A model generated the notes under the pieces. That model saw nothing but the letters and a program-made list of their open reading frames with translations, searched no databases and was not told the origin of the DNA. A stretch of 64,000 bases of DNA from Ruminococcus_C sp963590855 (GTDB taxonomy: Bacteria; Bacillota; Clostridia; Oscillospirales; Ruminococcaceae), in contig CAVAQT010000012.1 of the NCBI GenBank assembly GCA_963590855.1, positions 10,105 to 74,104 of the forward strand, given 5' to 3'. Positions 1 to 9,386 of this stretch are shown here, piece by piece. The translations under genes and the position numbers were made by a program. How positions within the stretch are numbered: the first letter of the stretch is position 1; every line of letters starts with the position of its first letter.

Positions 1-1270
1 AGGAGATGATCTTCTTCGCCGCCATGGTGGCATCCTCTTCCCGGTAGTTGGTGAGACAGCAGGAGCAGTTGCCACAGCTTTCTGGTGCAGGGTCACCAAA
101 ATACCGCAGCATCCGGTGACGCAGGCAGGAGGTTGCCGTGGCGTAAAAGGTCATCTGCCTGAGACGCTCCTCCCCCTGCTGCAACAAAAACTGCCGGGTC
201 TCCTCATCATCTACATCCATGGTCTCCCGGCTGCGTTTCAGCAGAAAGTCGTTGGTGCGCACATCCTTGCCGCTGTACAGCAGAATGCACTGCGCCGGTT
301 CGCCGTCCCGTCCGGCACGGCCGGCTTCCTGGTAATAGCTTTCCAGATCCATAGGCATGTTATAATGGATGACAAAAGAGACATTGGACTTGTCGATGCC
401 CATGCCGAATGCATTGGTTGCGACCATGACCGGCTTGCGGTCATAGAGAAAGTCGTCCTGGTTCTGCGTCCGTTCTGCATCCGAAAGCCCGGCGTGATAG
501 CGTGTGGCATCAAATCCCGCAGCACACAGCGATGCACAGACCTCCTCCACCGCCTTTCGGGTGGAGCAATAGACAATACCGCTTTTGCCGCTGTTTTCCC
601 GCAACAGCTGTATCAGCTCCTGCATTTTGTTGTTGGGACGACGCACCCCAAAGAACAGATTTTTCCGGTCGAATCCGGTATGTATGGTCACGGGATCGTG
701 CAGCTTCAGAATACGGGCAATGTCCGCCTCCACCTGTTTGGTTGCCGTGGCAGTAAATGCCGTGCAGACCGGACGCACCGGCAGCTGTTCCACAAACACC
801 GGGATGTCCAGATAACTCTGCCGAAAATCCTGTCCCCACTGAGACACACAATGCGCCTCATCTACAGCCACCATGCTGATCTGCACCCGCTGCGCCATGC
901 GAAGAAAGCTCTCTGTCATCAGCCGCTCCGGGGCAGCATACAAAATCCTGCACTGTCCCTGCTGCACCATCTGCATGGTATAATAGAACTCTTCCTGACT
1001 GATGCTGCTGTTGATATACGCCGCCGGAATCCCCACCTGCCGCAGCGCCTCCACCTGATCCTTCATCAGAGAGATCAGCGGCGAGATCACGACTGTCAGC
1101 CCCGGCAGCAGCAGCGCAGAGATCTGGTAACACACCGATTTTCCGGCACCGGTAGGCATGACCGCCACCACATCCCTACCGGAAAGAATGGCGTCGATCG
1201 CCTGCTTTTGCCCGGTACGAAATTCCTTATGCCCAAAATACTGCTGTAACAGCGTCTCCGGCTGCATCAT
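1..1270 (-). CDS. recQ: ATP-dependent DNA helicase RecQ (partial, C-terminus beyond left edge)
   Basis: RecQ-family SF2 helicase that unwinds DNA 3'-5' in recombinational repair. About 423 residues are visible. The reading frame shows Walker A MPTGAGKS near residue 38, the DEAH box in VAVDEAHCVSQWG near residue 137, a RecA-like second lobe containing QEAGRAGRDG, and the Cys-rich RecQ zinc-binding region near residue 390 (CGNCSCC). Any HRDC domain would lie beyond the window. The start ATG overlaps the recN stop as ATGA and a second in-frame ATG follows at once, so recQ looks co-translated with recN. In many Firmicutes spoIVB/spo0A sit at this position after recN; here recQ takes the place. 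Confidence 0.93.
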   Translation of the reverse strand, partial: MMQPETLLQQYFGHKEFRTGQKQAIDAILSGRDVVAVMPTGAGKSVCYQISALLLPGLTVVISPLISLMKDQVEALRQVGIPAAYINSSISQEEFYYTMQMVQQGQCRILYAAPERLMTESFLRMAQRVQISMVAVDEAHCVSQWGQDFRQSYLDIPVFVEQLPVRPVCTAFTATATKQVEADIARILKLHDPVTIHTGFDRKNLFFGVRRPNNKMQELIQLLRENSGKSGIVYCSTRKAVEEVCASLCAAGFDATRYHAGLSDAERTQNQDDFLYDRKPVMVATNAFGMGIDKSNVSFVIHYNMPMDLESYYQEAGRAGRDGEPAQCILLYSGKDVRTNDFLLKRSRETMDVDDEETRQFLLQQGEERLRQMTFYATATSCLRHRMLRYFGDPAPESCGNCSCCLTNYREEDATMAAKKIIS

Positions 1271-2970
1271 ATGCTGTGTTCATCCTCTCCATCCGGCAAA
1301 AGTGCCTTCTGCCAGCGTTTCAGTTCTTCCCGTGCCGTTTCCAGAAGCAGGACACTGGGATTTTCACCGCCCATAATCCGGGCGATCTCATGAACGCGTC
1401 CTTCCGGTTCCAATACCATGACATGGGTCTCGGTTCTCGTTCCCTCGGTCTGCTTTTCGATCATGAGATGCTGATCTGCCATCACTGCGATCTGGGACAA
1501 GTGGGTCACGCACAGCACCTGCCGCAGCTGTCCCACTTCCCGGAGCTTCATGCCGATCTTCTGCGCCGCCTTGCCGCTGACGCCGGTGTCGATCTCATCG
1601 AAGATCAATGTGGGGATGCTGTCCCGGTCAGCAATAACGCATTTTAGTGCCAGCATAATACGGGACAACTCACCGCCGGAAGCGATCCGCGCCAGCGGAC
1701 GAGGTTCTTCACCGCGGTTGGCAGAGATGAGAAACTCCAGGCTGTCCATACCGTGGATCGTCAGCTTTCCAGTGGTGTGCCTTCCCACCAGGATCACATT
1801 AGGCATATTGAGGAAAGCCAGCTGCTCAGTCACCGCAGCAATAAAACGCTCCAGAGTCTGGGCGCGGTATTCCGACAGCGCCTTTGCCTGAGCAGATACC
1901 TTCTCCAACAGCTGTGCTTTCTGTTCCCGAAGAGCAGCGATCTCTGCCGTTGCACCCTGCATCTGTTCCAGTTCTTCCTCTGCCCGGTTGCGGCGTTCTA
2001 CCAGTTCGTCTCCGGTACACTGATACTCCCGGCTCAGCCGCCGGATCTCCAGGATTCGCTTCTGCACCAGAGCGTACCGCTGGGGATCCAGTTCCATATC
2101 GTCCCGGAGACGGCGACACTCTGCCGCAATATCCGCCAGTTCGATCCCGGCAGCCGTCAGACGCTCTCCCAGAACAGAAAATTCTGACCGCAGCTCGGCA
2201 TAGGGTGAAAGCTCTTCTGCCGCAGACTCTGCCAGCAGCACGGCGGAGCTGTCTGCACTTTCTCCGTCCACTGCTTCTGCTGCCGCCTGTAATGCCGAAG
2301 CAATGCTTTCTGCATGCTGCAGCAGGTTCATTTCTTCTTCCAGCGCATCCTCTTCACCCAGTTCCAGCCCCAGTGCATCGACCTCAGCCACCAGTGATCT
2401 CAGCTGCTGCCGCCGATGCAGCTTGTCCTGCTCCTGCTTTGCCAGCTGATTCAGCCGCTTTGCTGTCTGCTGCAATTGCCGAAAGGTCTCCTGATATTGG
2501 TGTAGCAATGTATCATCACCGCCAAATGCATCCAGAATTTGCAAATGGCATTCCGGCGCAAGCAGCACCTGGTTGTCGTGCTGTCCGTGAATGTTTATCA
2601 GCGCATCGCCGATCTCCCGGAGCACAGAAACCGTTGTGGTATGTCCGTTGACCCGTGCTGCACTGCCGCCGTCTGCGGCGATCTCCCGTGTCAGGAGCAG
2701 TTCGTCATCCACATGGGAGATGGAAAGGGCATCCAGCCTTGCACAGACCAGCGGATCCAGATGGGTAAAAAGTGCGTTGACAACGGCTTTTTTACAGCCA
2801 GTCCGCACAATATCCCGGGTGACGCGCTGTCCCAACACGGCGTGGACGCCATGAAGCAGAATGGATTTTCCGGCACCGGTCTCACCGGTAAACACATTGA
2901 GATGCGGCGAAAATGGAATCCGCGCATGCGCAATGACCGCCAAATTTTCAATTTCCAGTTCAGCCAGCAT
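1267..2970 (-). CDS. recN: DNA repair protein RecN
   Basis: SMC-like ATPase acting early in double-strand break repair. The 567 residues match the usual family length. Walker A GETGAGKS lies at about residues 29-36, a long central coiled-coil region rich in Glu, Gln and Leu follows, and the C-terminal ABC lobe has the signature SGGELSRIM near residue 430 and Walker B IFDEIDTGVSG near residue 457. The ATG is preceded by AGGAGG at 7 nt. It directly follows argR (stop next to start) and its own stop overlaps recQ, in the classic argR-recN arrangement. Confidence 0.96.
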   Translation of the reverse strand: MLAELEIENLAVIAHARIPFSPHLNVFTGETGAGKSILLHGVHAVLGQRVTRDIVRTGCKKAVVNALFTHLDPLVCARLDALSISHVDDELLLTREIAADGGSAARVNGHTTTVSVLREIGDALINIHGQHDNQVLLAPECHLQILDAFGGDDTLLHQYQETFRQLQQTAKRLNQLAKQEQDKLHRRQQLRSLVAEVDALGLELGEEDALEEEMNLLQHAESIASALQAAAEAVDGESADSSAVLLAESAAEELSPYAELRSEFSVLGERLTAAGIELADIAAECRRLRDDMELDPQRYALVQKRILEIRRLSREYQCTGDELVERRNRAEEELEQMQGATAEIAALREQKAQLLEKVSAQAKALSEYRAQTLERFIAAVTEQLAFLNMPNVILVGRHTTGKLTIHGMDSLEFLISANRGEEPRPLARIASGGELSRIMLALKCVIADRDSIPTLIFDEIDTGVSGKAAQKIGMKLREVGQLRQVLCVTHLSQIAVMADQHLMIEKQTEGTRTETHVMVLEPEGRVHEIARIMGGENPSVLLLETAREELKRWQKALLPDGEDEHSI

Positions 2971-3426
2971 TTAGAATCCTCCTGTTTCCATAAGCTTTGC
3001 AAAGCTTCCGGCAAACTCTTTCGCCTGTATTTCTGTCCGCAGCAGCACGAAAATCGTGTCATCTCCGGCAATCGTGCCCACCACGTCTTCCCGGTGCATG
3101 GCGTCCAGTGCCGCCGCCACTGCCTGCGCTGTACCAGTACGGCAATGGATCACCGCCACATTTCCGGCAAAATCCGTGCGGAGTGCAGCATTCTGCAAAA
3201 TGCCGCCGTTGACCTCCTGCCGCACCGGTGCCGTATAGCAGGCTCTGCCGCCGCGCCGTTCTTTTGTCAGCTTCAGCTCCCGGATATCCCGGGAGAGCGT
3301 CGCCTGTGTCACCGCGAAGCCGTGCTCTGCCATTCGTTCCCGCAGCGCTTCCTGGGTAGGGATCTCCTCTGCTGCAATCAGAGAAAGGATCGTATCCTGC
3401 CGCTTCTTTTTCATGTTCTCGTTCAC
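2971..3426 (-). CDS. argR: Arginine repressor ArgR/AhrC
   Basis: Arginine-responsive transcription regulator of arginine biosynthesis and catabolism genes. The 151 residues carry an N-terminal winged helix (about residues 5-70, with TQATLSRDIRELKL as the recognition region) and a C-terminal oligomerisation/arginine-binding domain with the IAGDDTIFVL motif. The first start is a GTG overlapping the nadK stop (GTGA) with AGGAAGG close upstream; an ATG four codons later would give an N-terminus more like B. subtilis AhrC. The tlyA-nadK-argR-recN order is conserved in Firmicutes. Confidence 0.93.
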   Translation of the reverse strand: MNENMKKKRQDTILSLIAAEEIPTQEALRERMAEHGFAVTQATLSRDIRELKLTKERRGGRACYTAPVRQEVNGGILQNAALRTDFAGNVAVIHCRTGTAQAVAAALDAMHREDVVGTIAGDDTIFVLLRTEIQAKEFAGSFAKLMETGGF

Positions 3427-4295
3427 GCCCTTCCTGCTTTCAGAGACTGCATCAGCTTTCTGCTGAGAGAATCAAAAAATGTATTGCCGCTGAGATCCAG
3501 GATCTCCAGTGACTGATCTGATCCGGAGATCTCCATCACGCGCCCCTCCGGAAATGGTTCCGGCTTTTCTCCGTCTGCGCAAAAATACGCATCGTATTCC
3601 TCCCGGACACGGAGACTGACCTGCAAATCGTTGTGGGGCGAGAATAAGATCGGTCTCGCCGACAGAGAATGGGGACAGATCAGATTCATTTCGATGCAGG
3701 AAAACTCCGGCTCAATGATCGGCCCTCCGGCAGAAAGCGCATATGCCGTAGAGCCGGTGGGCGTGCTGAAAATTACGCCGTCTGCCCGGTATTCCCCCAG
3801 TACCACGTTATTCCGGGAAACTGTAAACTCAATGACACGGGAAAAATTCCGGGAGATCACAATGTCATTGAGGGCGGTCAGTTCCCGGATGCATGTCCCG
3901 GTTTTGTCCAGCACCTTGCCGCGCAGCAGCATCCGCTTGGACACCCGGTAATCTCCCGTTTGCAGCCGTGCAATTTCACCGATCTGATCCGGTTCCATGG
4001 ATGCCAGAAAGCCCAGCCGCCCGGTATTGATCCCCAACAGCTTCGCCTTTGTGCCCACCACATGCCGGGCGCAGTGCAGGATCGTACCGTCTCCGCCGAT
4101 GGCAACCGCCACATCAGCATGCTGTACCGCATCCAAAAACGGCGCAAACTGTACAAAATCCATATCACCCAACAGTCCCAGACAGCGCGGATCTGCCCAG
4201 ACCTCCATGCCGTTTCGATGGAGTGCCAGACAGACCTTTCTCGCCACTTCCGGGGCATTGCCCTTTTGCAGATGGTGAAATAACACGACCTTCAT
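3423..4295 (-). CDS. nadK: NAD kinase
   Basis: Phosphorylates NAD+ to NADP+ with ATP in the cytosol. The 290-residue form begins at the ATG overlapping the tlyA stop (ATGA); the longer open frame upstream lies inside tlyA and is not used. The diagnostic GGDGT loop is at residues 67-71 and the conserved TPTGSTAYALSAGGPI segment follows in the middle of the protein. The length fits the bacterial family. Confidence 0.95.
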   Translation of the reverse strand: MKVVLFHHLQKGNAPEVARKVCLALHRNGMEVWADPRCLGLLGDMDFVQFAPFLDAVQHADVAVAIGGDGTILHCARHVVGTKAKLLGINTGRLGFLASMEPDQIGEIARLQTGDYRVSKRMLLRGKVLDKTGTCIRELTALNDIVISRNFSRVIEFTVSRNNVVLGEYRADGVIFSTPTGSTAYALSAGGPIIEPEFSCIEMNLICPHSLSARPILFSPHNDLQVSLRVREEYDAYFCADGEKPEPFPEGRVMEISGSDQSLEILDLSGNTFFDSLSRKLMQSLKAGRA

Positions 4296-5098
4296 TTTGC
4301 TTTCTCCTTTTTCGCCTGTGCAAATGCCTGCTGCACCACTGCCGCGATATCCGGCAGAATGCCCTCTGCACTGCCCTTTCGCACTGCGGCGAGATATTCC
4401 ACATTTCCGGAGCCGCCCTGAATAGGCGACGGACACAGCAGCTGCACCGTCAGTCCGAGGGATGCCAGCAGCGCAAGAATATTTCCCAGCACCTGAACAT
4501 GAACGCGCTTCGACTGCACCAGACCGTTTTTCCCGATATTTTCCCGGCCGGCTTCAAACTGCGGCTTGATGAGGATCACGCCGCCGGCTTCGGCTTTCAG
4601 AAGCGGCAGCACATACGGCAGCACATGATGCAGGGAGATAAACGACACATCTATCGAAAAGAAATCCGCCGGCTGTTCCAGTTGCTCCGGCGCAATGTGC
4701 CGAACGTCTGTGCCCTCCCAATTCACCACACGGGAATCTTCCCGCAGCTTCTGCACCAACTGTCCGTGTCCCACATCAATGGCATATACCTTTGCCGCGC
4801 CATGCTGTAACATACAGTCCGTAAAGCCGCCGGTAGAAGCCCCGATGTCCAGACAGGTCAGACCATCCAAGGACAGATGCATCTGTGTCACCGCATATTC
4901 CAGTTTCAGACCGCCGCGCCCCACAAAGGGAATATCGCTCCCCTCCATGGTGACTGCATCGGTGTCTGCCACGCCAAATGCCGGCTTTGTGCAGACCGTT
5001 CCGTTCACCGAGATCTGACCGTTCCGGATCAGCATCTTGGCACGTTCCCGGCTGGGCGCAAGTCCCTGCTGCACCAGAACTGCATCAAGCCTTGCCAT
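4292..5098 (-). CDS. tlyA: TlyA-family rRNA (cytidine-2'-O)-methyltransferase
   Basis: A 268-residue protein with an N-terminal S4 RNA-binding domain (about residues 1-65) followed by an FtsJ/RrmJ-type SAM methyltransferase domain whose first motif is LDIGASTGGFTDC near residue 85. Family members methylate the ribose of rRNA cytidines; older annotations call them hemolysin A. The ATG lies inside the 3' end of dxs (14 nt overlap), and MARLDAVLVQQGLAPSRERA is the typical N-terminus. Exact rRNA target sites cannot be deduced here. Confidence 0.92.
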   Translation of the reverse strand: MARLDAVLVQQGLAPSRERAKMLIRNGQISVNGTVCTKPAFGVADTDAVTMEGSDIPFVGRGGLKLEYAVTQMHLSLDGLTCLDIGASTGGFTDCMLQHGAAKVYAIDVGHGQLVQKLREDSRVVNWEGTDVRHIAPEQLEQPADFFSIDVSFISLHHVLPYVLPLLKAEAGGVILIKPQFEAGRENIGKNGLVQSKRVHVQVLGNILALLASLGLTVQLLCPSPIQGGSGNVEYLAAVRKGSAEGILPDIAAVVQQAFAQAKKEKAK

Positions 5099-6983
5099 GC
5101 TTCGCCTCCTGCTGCATATCCCGATAAATGGCATATTCCGACAACCCCATGGTCTCCATCTGAGAATCCGTAGACGCCTGGGGCAGATACTGCTTCGGCG
5201 CGACCCGGCGATAAGTTCCGCGGAATCCGTGCTCCAGCAGCAGATCGCCAAACAGCTGTGAAATGCCGCCGTAATAGTATGCCTCCTCCAGGAATACCAC
5301 ATGGGTATAGGACATCGCGATCTCGATCAGCCCGTCTGCCAACGGAAAGATTCGCGTCAGCTTCAACAGATCACAGTGTGTCCCGTCCTCTGCCGCGCGC
5401 TTTGCCGCACGGTACAGATTATCATACACCCTGCCGTAGGAAATATACAGCGTATCTGTTTTTTTGCCGGAAATATGGGTATATTCCGTATTCAGCGCAC
5501 TTTTGTCGAACACTGTCTTATCCGCACCCCGCGGATAGCGCACACACGCCAGACCCTTATCCCGGTACAGTGCCCGGCGCAGGCAGAGCCGCAGTTCGTC
5601 ATAGCATGCCGGGGCATAGATCACCGCGCCCGGCACGGTGCTGAGGAAGGACACATCATACAATCCGTGATGCGTCTCGCCGTCCTCGCCCACAACGCCG
5701 GCGCGGTCGATTCCCAATACCACATGCATGCCGCCAATGGCAACATCATGCATCAGCTGATCGTAGGCGCGCTGCAAAAATGATGAGTACACTGCAAAAA
5801 CCGGAAGTTCTCCGGTAGATGCCAGTGCCGCCGAGAATGTCACGGCATGCTGCTCGGCGATCCCCACATCATAATAACGATTGGGAAATCTCCGTGCAAA
5901 GTGATGCAGTCCCGTGCCGTGTTCCATTGCCGCGGTCACTGCGCAGATACGGGAGTCCTGCTCTGCCAGACGCACCAGTTCTTTGCCGAACACATCGGAA
6001 TAGGAGTCTGTTCCGGACACCTCCGGATTGCCGGTCTCAATGTCAAATTTCGAGATGCCGTGATACTCTCCCGGATTTTCCTCTGCCGGGCCGTATCCCT
6101 TTCCCTTGACCGTATGCACATGAAGAAATACCGGACGGTGATATTCTTTCGCCGCCAGCAGCGCTTCTTCCAGATCTTGAAGGTTATGCCCATCCACCGG
6201 GCCTAAGTATACGAAGCCGAAATCCTCAAAAATCGTGGCGGACTGCAGCAGCACATCCCGGACAACGCTCTTGGAATTTTTGATGACCTTTGCCACAGAA
6301 GGCCCGATCACAGCCGTACGGTTCAGACGGCGCTCTACCGCCTTTTTGGTGCGGACATATCCCTCGCTGCTGCGCATAGAAGAAAGATACCGCGCTAATG
6401 CTCCGACGTTTTTCGAGATGGACATCTCGTTGTCGTTGAGGATCACGATCAGATTGTTTCCCGATTTTCCGGCATTGTTCAGTCCCTCATAGGATAAGCC
6501 GCCGGTCATAGCGCCGTCGCCTACTACAGCAATGGCAAAATGGGTATTGTCTCCGTGCAGCCGCATGCCCTCTGCCATGCCGCAGGCGACTGAGATTGCC
6601 GTGCTGCTGTGGCCGCTGATAAAGCTGTCATGTTCCGACTCCTTGGGCTTCGGAAAGCCGGAGATGCCGTTTTCCTGCCGCAGGGTGGAAAACTGATCCA
6701 GCCGCCCGGTCAGGATTTTATGGGTATAGCACTGATGTCCCACATCCCAGACGAACTTGTCCTCCGGGGACGAAAACACCCGATGCATCGCCACAGTCAA
6801 TTCCACCGAGCCCAGATTCGAGGCAAGGTGGCCGCCGGTTTTGGAAACAGTTTCGATCAGGAGACTTCGAATCTCCTCACAAAGTGCTTCACACTGCGGC
6901 AGTGTCAGCTCTTTTAGATCCTTGGGCGAATGCAGCTGTTCTAGCAGCGGCGCTTCTGCCCGCGGTAATTTGTTATGCTCCAT
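5085..6983 (-). CDS. dxs: 1-deoxy-D-xylulose-5-phosphate synthase
   Basis: First enzyme of the MEP isoprenoid pathway: condenses pyruvate and glyceraldehyde 3-phosphate using thiamine diphosphate. The 632-residue form begins at MEHNKLP. An in-frame GTG at 7052 would add 23 residues, but it lies inside the ispA stop region. Visible motifs are GDGAMTGG (TPP/Mg binding) near residue 155, the Tkt-type pyrimidine region with EDGETHHG, and the C-terminal transketolase domain. The start is uncertain because the best Shine-Dalgarno (AAAGGAG) lies far upstream of the ATG. It sits next to ispA, giving two isoprenoid genes in one operon. Confidence 0.94.
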   Translation of the reverse strand: MEHNKLPRAEAPLLEQLHSPKDLKELTLPQCEALCEEIRSLLIETVSKTGGHLASNLGSVELTVAMHRVFSSPEDKFVWDVGHQCYTHKILTGRLDQFSTLRQENGISGFPKPKESEHDSFISGHSSTAISVACGMAEGMRLHGDNTHFAIAVVGDGAMTGGLSYEGLNNAGKSGNNLIVILNDNEMSISKNVGALARYLSSMRSSEGYVRTKKAVERRLNRTAVIGPSVAKVIKNSKSVVRDVLLQSATIFEDFGFVYLGPVDGHNLQDLEEALLAAKEYHRPVFLHVHTVKGKGYGPAEENPGEYHGISKFDIETGNPEVSGTDSYSDVFGKELVRLAEQDSRICAVTAAMEHGTGLHHFARRFPNRYYDVGIAEQHAVTFSAALASTGELPVFAVYSSFLQRAYDQLMHDVAIGGMHVVLGIDRAGVVGEDGETHHGLYDVSFLSTVPGAVIYAPACYDELRLCLRRALYRDKGLACVRYPRGADKTVFDKSALNTEYTHISGKKTDTLYISYGRVYDNLYRAAKRAAEDGTHCDLLKLTRIFPLADGLIEIAMSYTHVVFLEEAYYYGGISQLFGDLLLEHGFRGTYRRVAPKQYLPQASTDSQMETMGLSEYAIYRDMQQEAKHGKA

Positions 6984-7041
6984 TTTTTCATTGCCTGTCA
7001 GCCGATGCTCCGCAGAGTTCTGACAGGATTCACTCCTTTGT

Positions 7042-7935
7042 TTATTTTTCACGGCGCAGCAGCTCCTGCGTCAGTGCCATCAAAAATTCATGTTCCGGGA
7101 ATTGTGTCAGCAGCTGTTCCGCTTCTTCCGTCAGCGCCGCCGCACGAGCTTTTGCCGCTTCCATACCGAGAAGTGTGACAAATGTCGTCTTTCCCTCTTC
7201 GGCATCGCTGCCCACCGGCTTTCCCAGCACCTCGGAAGTACTGGTCACATCCAGAATATCGTCCACGATCTGGAATGCCAGTCCCAGTTTTGCGCCGTAC
7301 TGGTCTGCCAGAGCGATCTGCTCTTTCGAGGCAAAAGCCGCCGTACAGCCCAAACGGCAGGCGGCACGGATCAGTGCACCGGTCTTTGCGGCACACATTG
7401 CCTCCTGCTCTTCCAGAGTCACATCGCTACGCTTTTCATAGGACATATCCATGATCTGACCGCCGACCATGCCGGCTACACCGGTGGCTTCTGTGAGGAT
7501 CTGCATCAGCGCCACCTTCATTTCCGGTTCCAGCACCGGGTCGCTTACGACCACATGAAATGCCTCTGTCAGCAGCGCATCTCCTGCCTGGAGTGCTACT
7601 GCGTGACCAAACGCCTTATGACAGGACGGCTTTCCGCGGCGATAGTCGTCGTTATCCATTTCCGGGAGATCATCATGGATCAGGGAAAAGGTATGGATCA
7701 TCTCCAATGCACACGCCGCCGCCATGGCCTGCTCTTCTGTGCCGCCGCAGATCCGACAGAACTCCAGAACCAGCACCGGACGGATCCGCTTGCCGCCGGC
7801 TTCCAGAGAATACCGCATGGCCTCTATCACCTGTGCCTGACGCCTGGTCTCCGGTGTCACCTGTACATAGCGGAGCAGCTGTGCTTCCACCTTTGCTGCC
7901 AGTGCTTCCAAATGCGCTTTATGCTTCGCTTCCAT
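7042..7935 (-). CDS. ispA: Polyprenyl (farnesyl/geranyl) diphosphate synthase
   Basis: Trans-prenyltransferase that extends DMAPP with IPP, supplying precursors for quinones or undecaprenyl lipid. At 297 residues it has the first Asp-rich motif DDLPEMDNDD near residue 88 and the second, VDDILDVTS, near residue 223, plus GGKRIRPVL near the N-terminus. AGGAGG lies 6 nt before the ATG. The gene overlaps xseB by 17 nt. Family position and length fit a C15-type synthase, but chain length is not provable from sequence alone. Confidence 0.93.
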   Translation of the reverse strand: MEAKHKAHLEALAAKVEAQLLRYVQVTPETRRQAQVIEAMRYSLEAGGKRIRPVLVLEFCRICGGTEEQAMAAACALEMIHTFSLIHDDLPEMDNDDYRRGKPSCHKAFGHAVALQAGDALLTEAFHVVVSDPVLEPEMKVALMQILTEATGVAGMVGGQIMDMSYEKRSDVTLEEQEAMCAAKTGALIRAACRLGCTAAFASKEQIALADQYGAKLGLAFQIVDDILDVTSTSEVLGKPVGSDAEEGKTTFVTLLGMEAAKARAAALTEEAEQLLTQFPEHEFLMALTQELLRREK

Positions 7936-8131
7936 CCTGAACCTCCTGTTCCTGTGCCGGAACGGTCTGCTTGGAGATCTGCAGCTTTGCCGTCTGCAAT
8001 TCCTCCTGGCATGCCGCCGCCAGTGTTACACCCTTGCTGTAAAGCTGTACCGCTTCTTCCAAAGGCAGGTTGCCCTGCTCCAGCTTCTGCGTCAGTTCCC
8101 GCAGTTCCTTCATGTGTGCCTCAAATGCCAT
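7919..8131 (-). CDS. xseB: Exodeoxyribonuclease VII small subunit
   Basis: A 70-residue subunit that assembles with XseA into the single-strand-specific exonuclease VII. The sequence is helical and carries the family core KELRELTQKLEQGNLPLEEA followed by LYSKGVTLA. GGGGAG precedes the ATG by 7 nt. It lies 73 nt downstream of xseA and overlaps ispA. Confidence 0.93.
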   Translation of the reverse strand: MAFEAHMKELRELTQKLEQGNLPLEEAVQLYSKGVTLAAACQEELQTAKLQISKQTVPAQEQEVQDGSEA

Positions 8132-8204
8132 CGCACTTCTCCCCTTTATTCGAAAACATGTATTTCAAAGCATGTTTCATATCTTTTTACACGCGTCGCG
8201 ATCT

Positions 8205-9386
8205 TCACTTTACTTCTGCCATGATCTCGCCCTCAGCCAGCCGCAGCCGCAGCTGGTCTCCCGGCTGTACCTGTGCAGCACTGCGCACCAGTTCTTCGCC
8301 GTGATACGCCAGGGCATAACCGCGCCCCAGAATTTTCAGAGGGCTGAGCATTTCCAGCCGTGCGGACTGCTGTGCCAGCTGTTCCCGGCATTGCTCCAGA
8401 CGCAGCGCCATTCCTTTTTTCAGACGCTGCCGCAAATGCGCCAGTTCCTGCTGTGCCAGTTCCTGCCGATGCACGGGAGACTGTAGTTTCAGCCGATCCT
8501 GGATGCGTTCCAGTTCCTGCTGCTTCCGGTGCAGCAGCTGCTGCATGGCGCTGTCCAGACGGCGCGCCTGTTCCTGTACCTGCTGCATCAGGTGGCGCAC
8601 ATCCGGCACAGCCAGTTCTGCCGCCGCCGAGGGCGTAGGGGCACGGAGATCTGCTGCCGCATCCGCCAGCGTCCAGTCTGTTTCATGTCCCACTGCTGAA
8701 ACAATGGGCACGGCACAGTGATAGATCGCCATGACCACCCGTTCTGCATTGAACGCTTCCAGAGTTTCCGATGCGCCGCCGCCGCGTCCCACAATGAGGA
8801 CATCGCAGCCGTCACGTTCTGCCGCCGCAATGGCGCGGCAGACAGAATCCGCCGCTGCATCCCCCTGCACCTGTGCCGGATAGACCAGCAGATGTCCAAT
8901 GGGATAGCGCCGGCCGATGACGTTTTTCACATCCTGGAGCGCTGCGCCGGTGTCTGAGGTAATGACACCGATCTTCTGGGGCATCGCCGGAAGCGGACGC
9001 TTTGCCGCCGCATCGAACACGCCCAACGCCGTCAGCTTTTTCTTGAGCTGTTCCAGTGCTAGCGCTTTTGTCCCAGCACCGTCCGGCTGGAGATCTGTCA
9101 CATACAGCTGAAATGCGCCGTCCCGCTCGTAGAGCGATGCCGTCGCCGCTGCAATGACATTCATTCCTTCCTGGGGCATGAACTTCAAGCGCTGGGCATT
9201 GCTCCGGAACATCACCGCCTTGACACAGCTTTCTGCGTCCCGGAGCGTAAAATAGAGATGCCCCGAACGATAGTGATTGGTAAAATTGGTGATCTCGCCC
9301 CGTACCAGAATGCCCTGCAAGGCACGATCCTCTTTCAGCTTGAATCCCACATAGCGATTCAACTGACTCACGCTTAAAATTGCCAC
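8205..9386 (-). CDS. xseA: Exodeoxyribonuclease VII large subunit
   Basis: Catalytic subunit of exonuclease VII. The start chosen is GTG at 9386, 6 nt after AAGGAGG, giving MAILSVSQLNRYVGFKLKED and 393 residues; upstream in-frame TTG has no good ribosome site. An N-terminal OB fold (about residues 1-100, with VRGEITNF) is followed by the catalytic domain with GRGGGASETLEAFN near residue 200 and a coiled-coil C-terminus. It overlaps the TsaD-like gene by 13 nt. Confidence 0.94.
   Translation of the reverse strand: MAILSVSQLNRYVGFKLKEDRALQGILVRGEITNFTNHYRSGHLYFTLRDAESCVKAVMFRSNAQRLKFMPQEGMNVIAAATASLYERDGAFQLYVTDLQPDGAGTKALALEQLKKKLTALGVFDAAAKRPLPAMPQKIGVITSDTGAALQDVKNVIGRRYPIGHLLVYPAQVQGDAAADSVCRAIAAAERDGCDVLIVGRGGGASETLEAFNAERVVMAIYHCAVPIVSAVGHETDWTLADAAADLRAPTPSAAAELAVPDVRHLMQQVQEQARRLDSAMQQLLHRKQQELERIQDRLKLQSPVHRQELAQQELAHLRQRLKKGMALRLEQCREQLAQQSARLEMLSPLKILGRGYALAYHGEELVRSAAQVQPGDQLRLRLAEGEIMAEVK

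Noticed and set aside
116..1249. 377-codon plus-strand frame at the left edge
   Set aside because: The minus strand encodes RecQ with all helicase motifs here.
3423..4436. Longer nadK start giving 337 residues
   Set aside because: The extra 47 residues lie within tlyA and do not resemble NAD kinase; the ATGA-overlap start fits the family.
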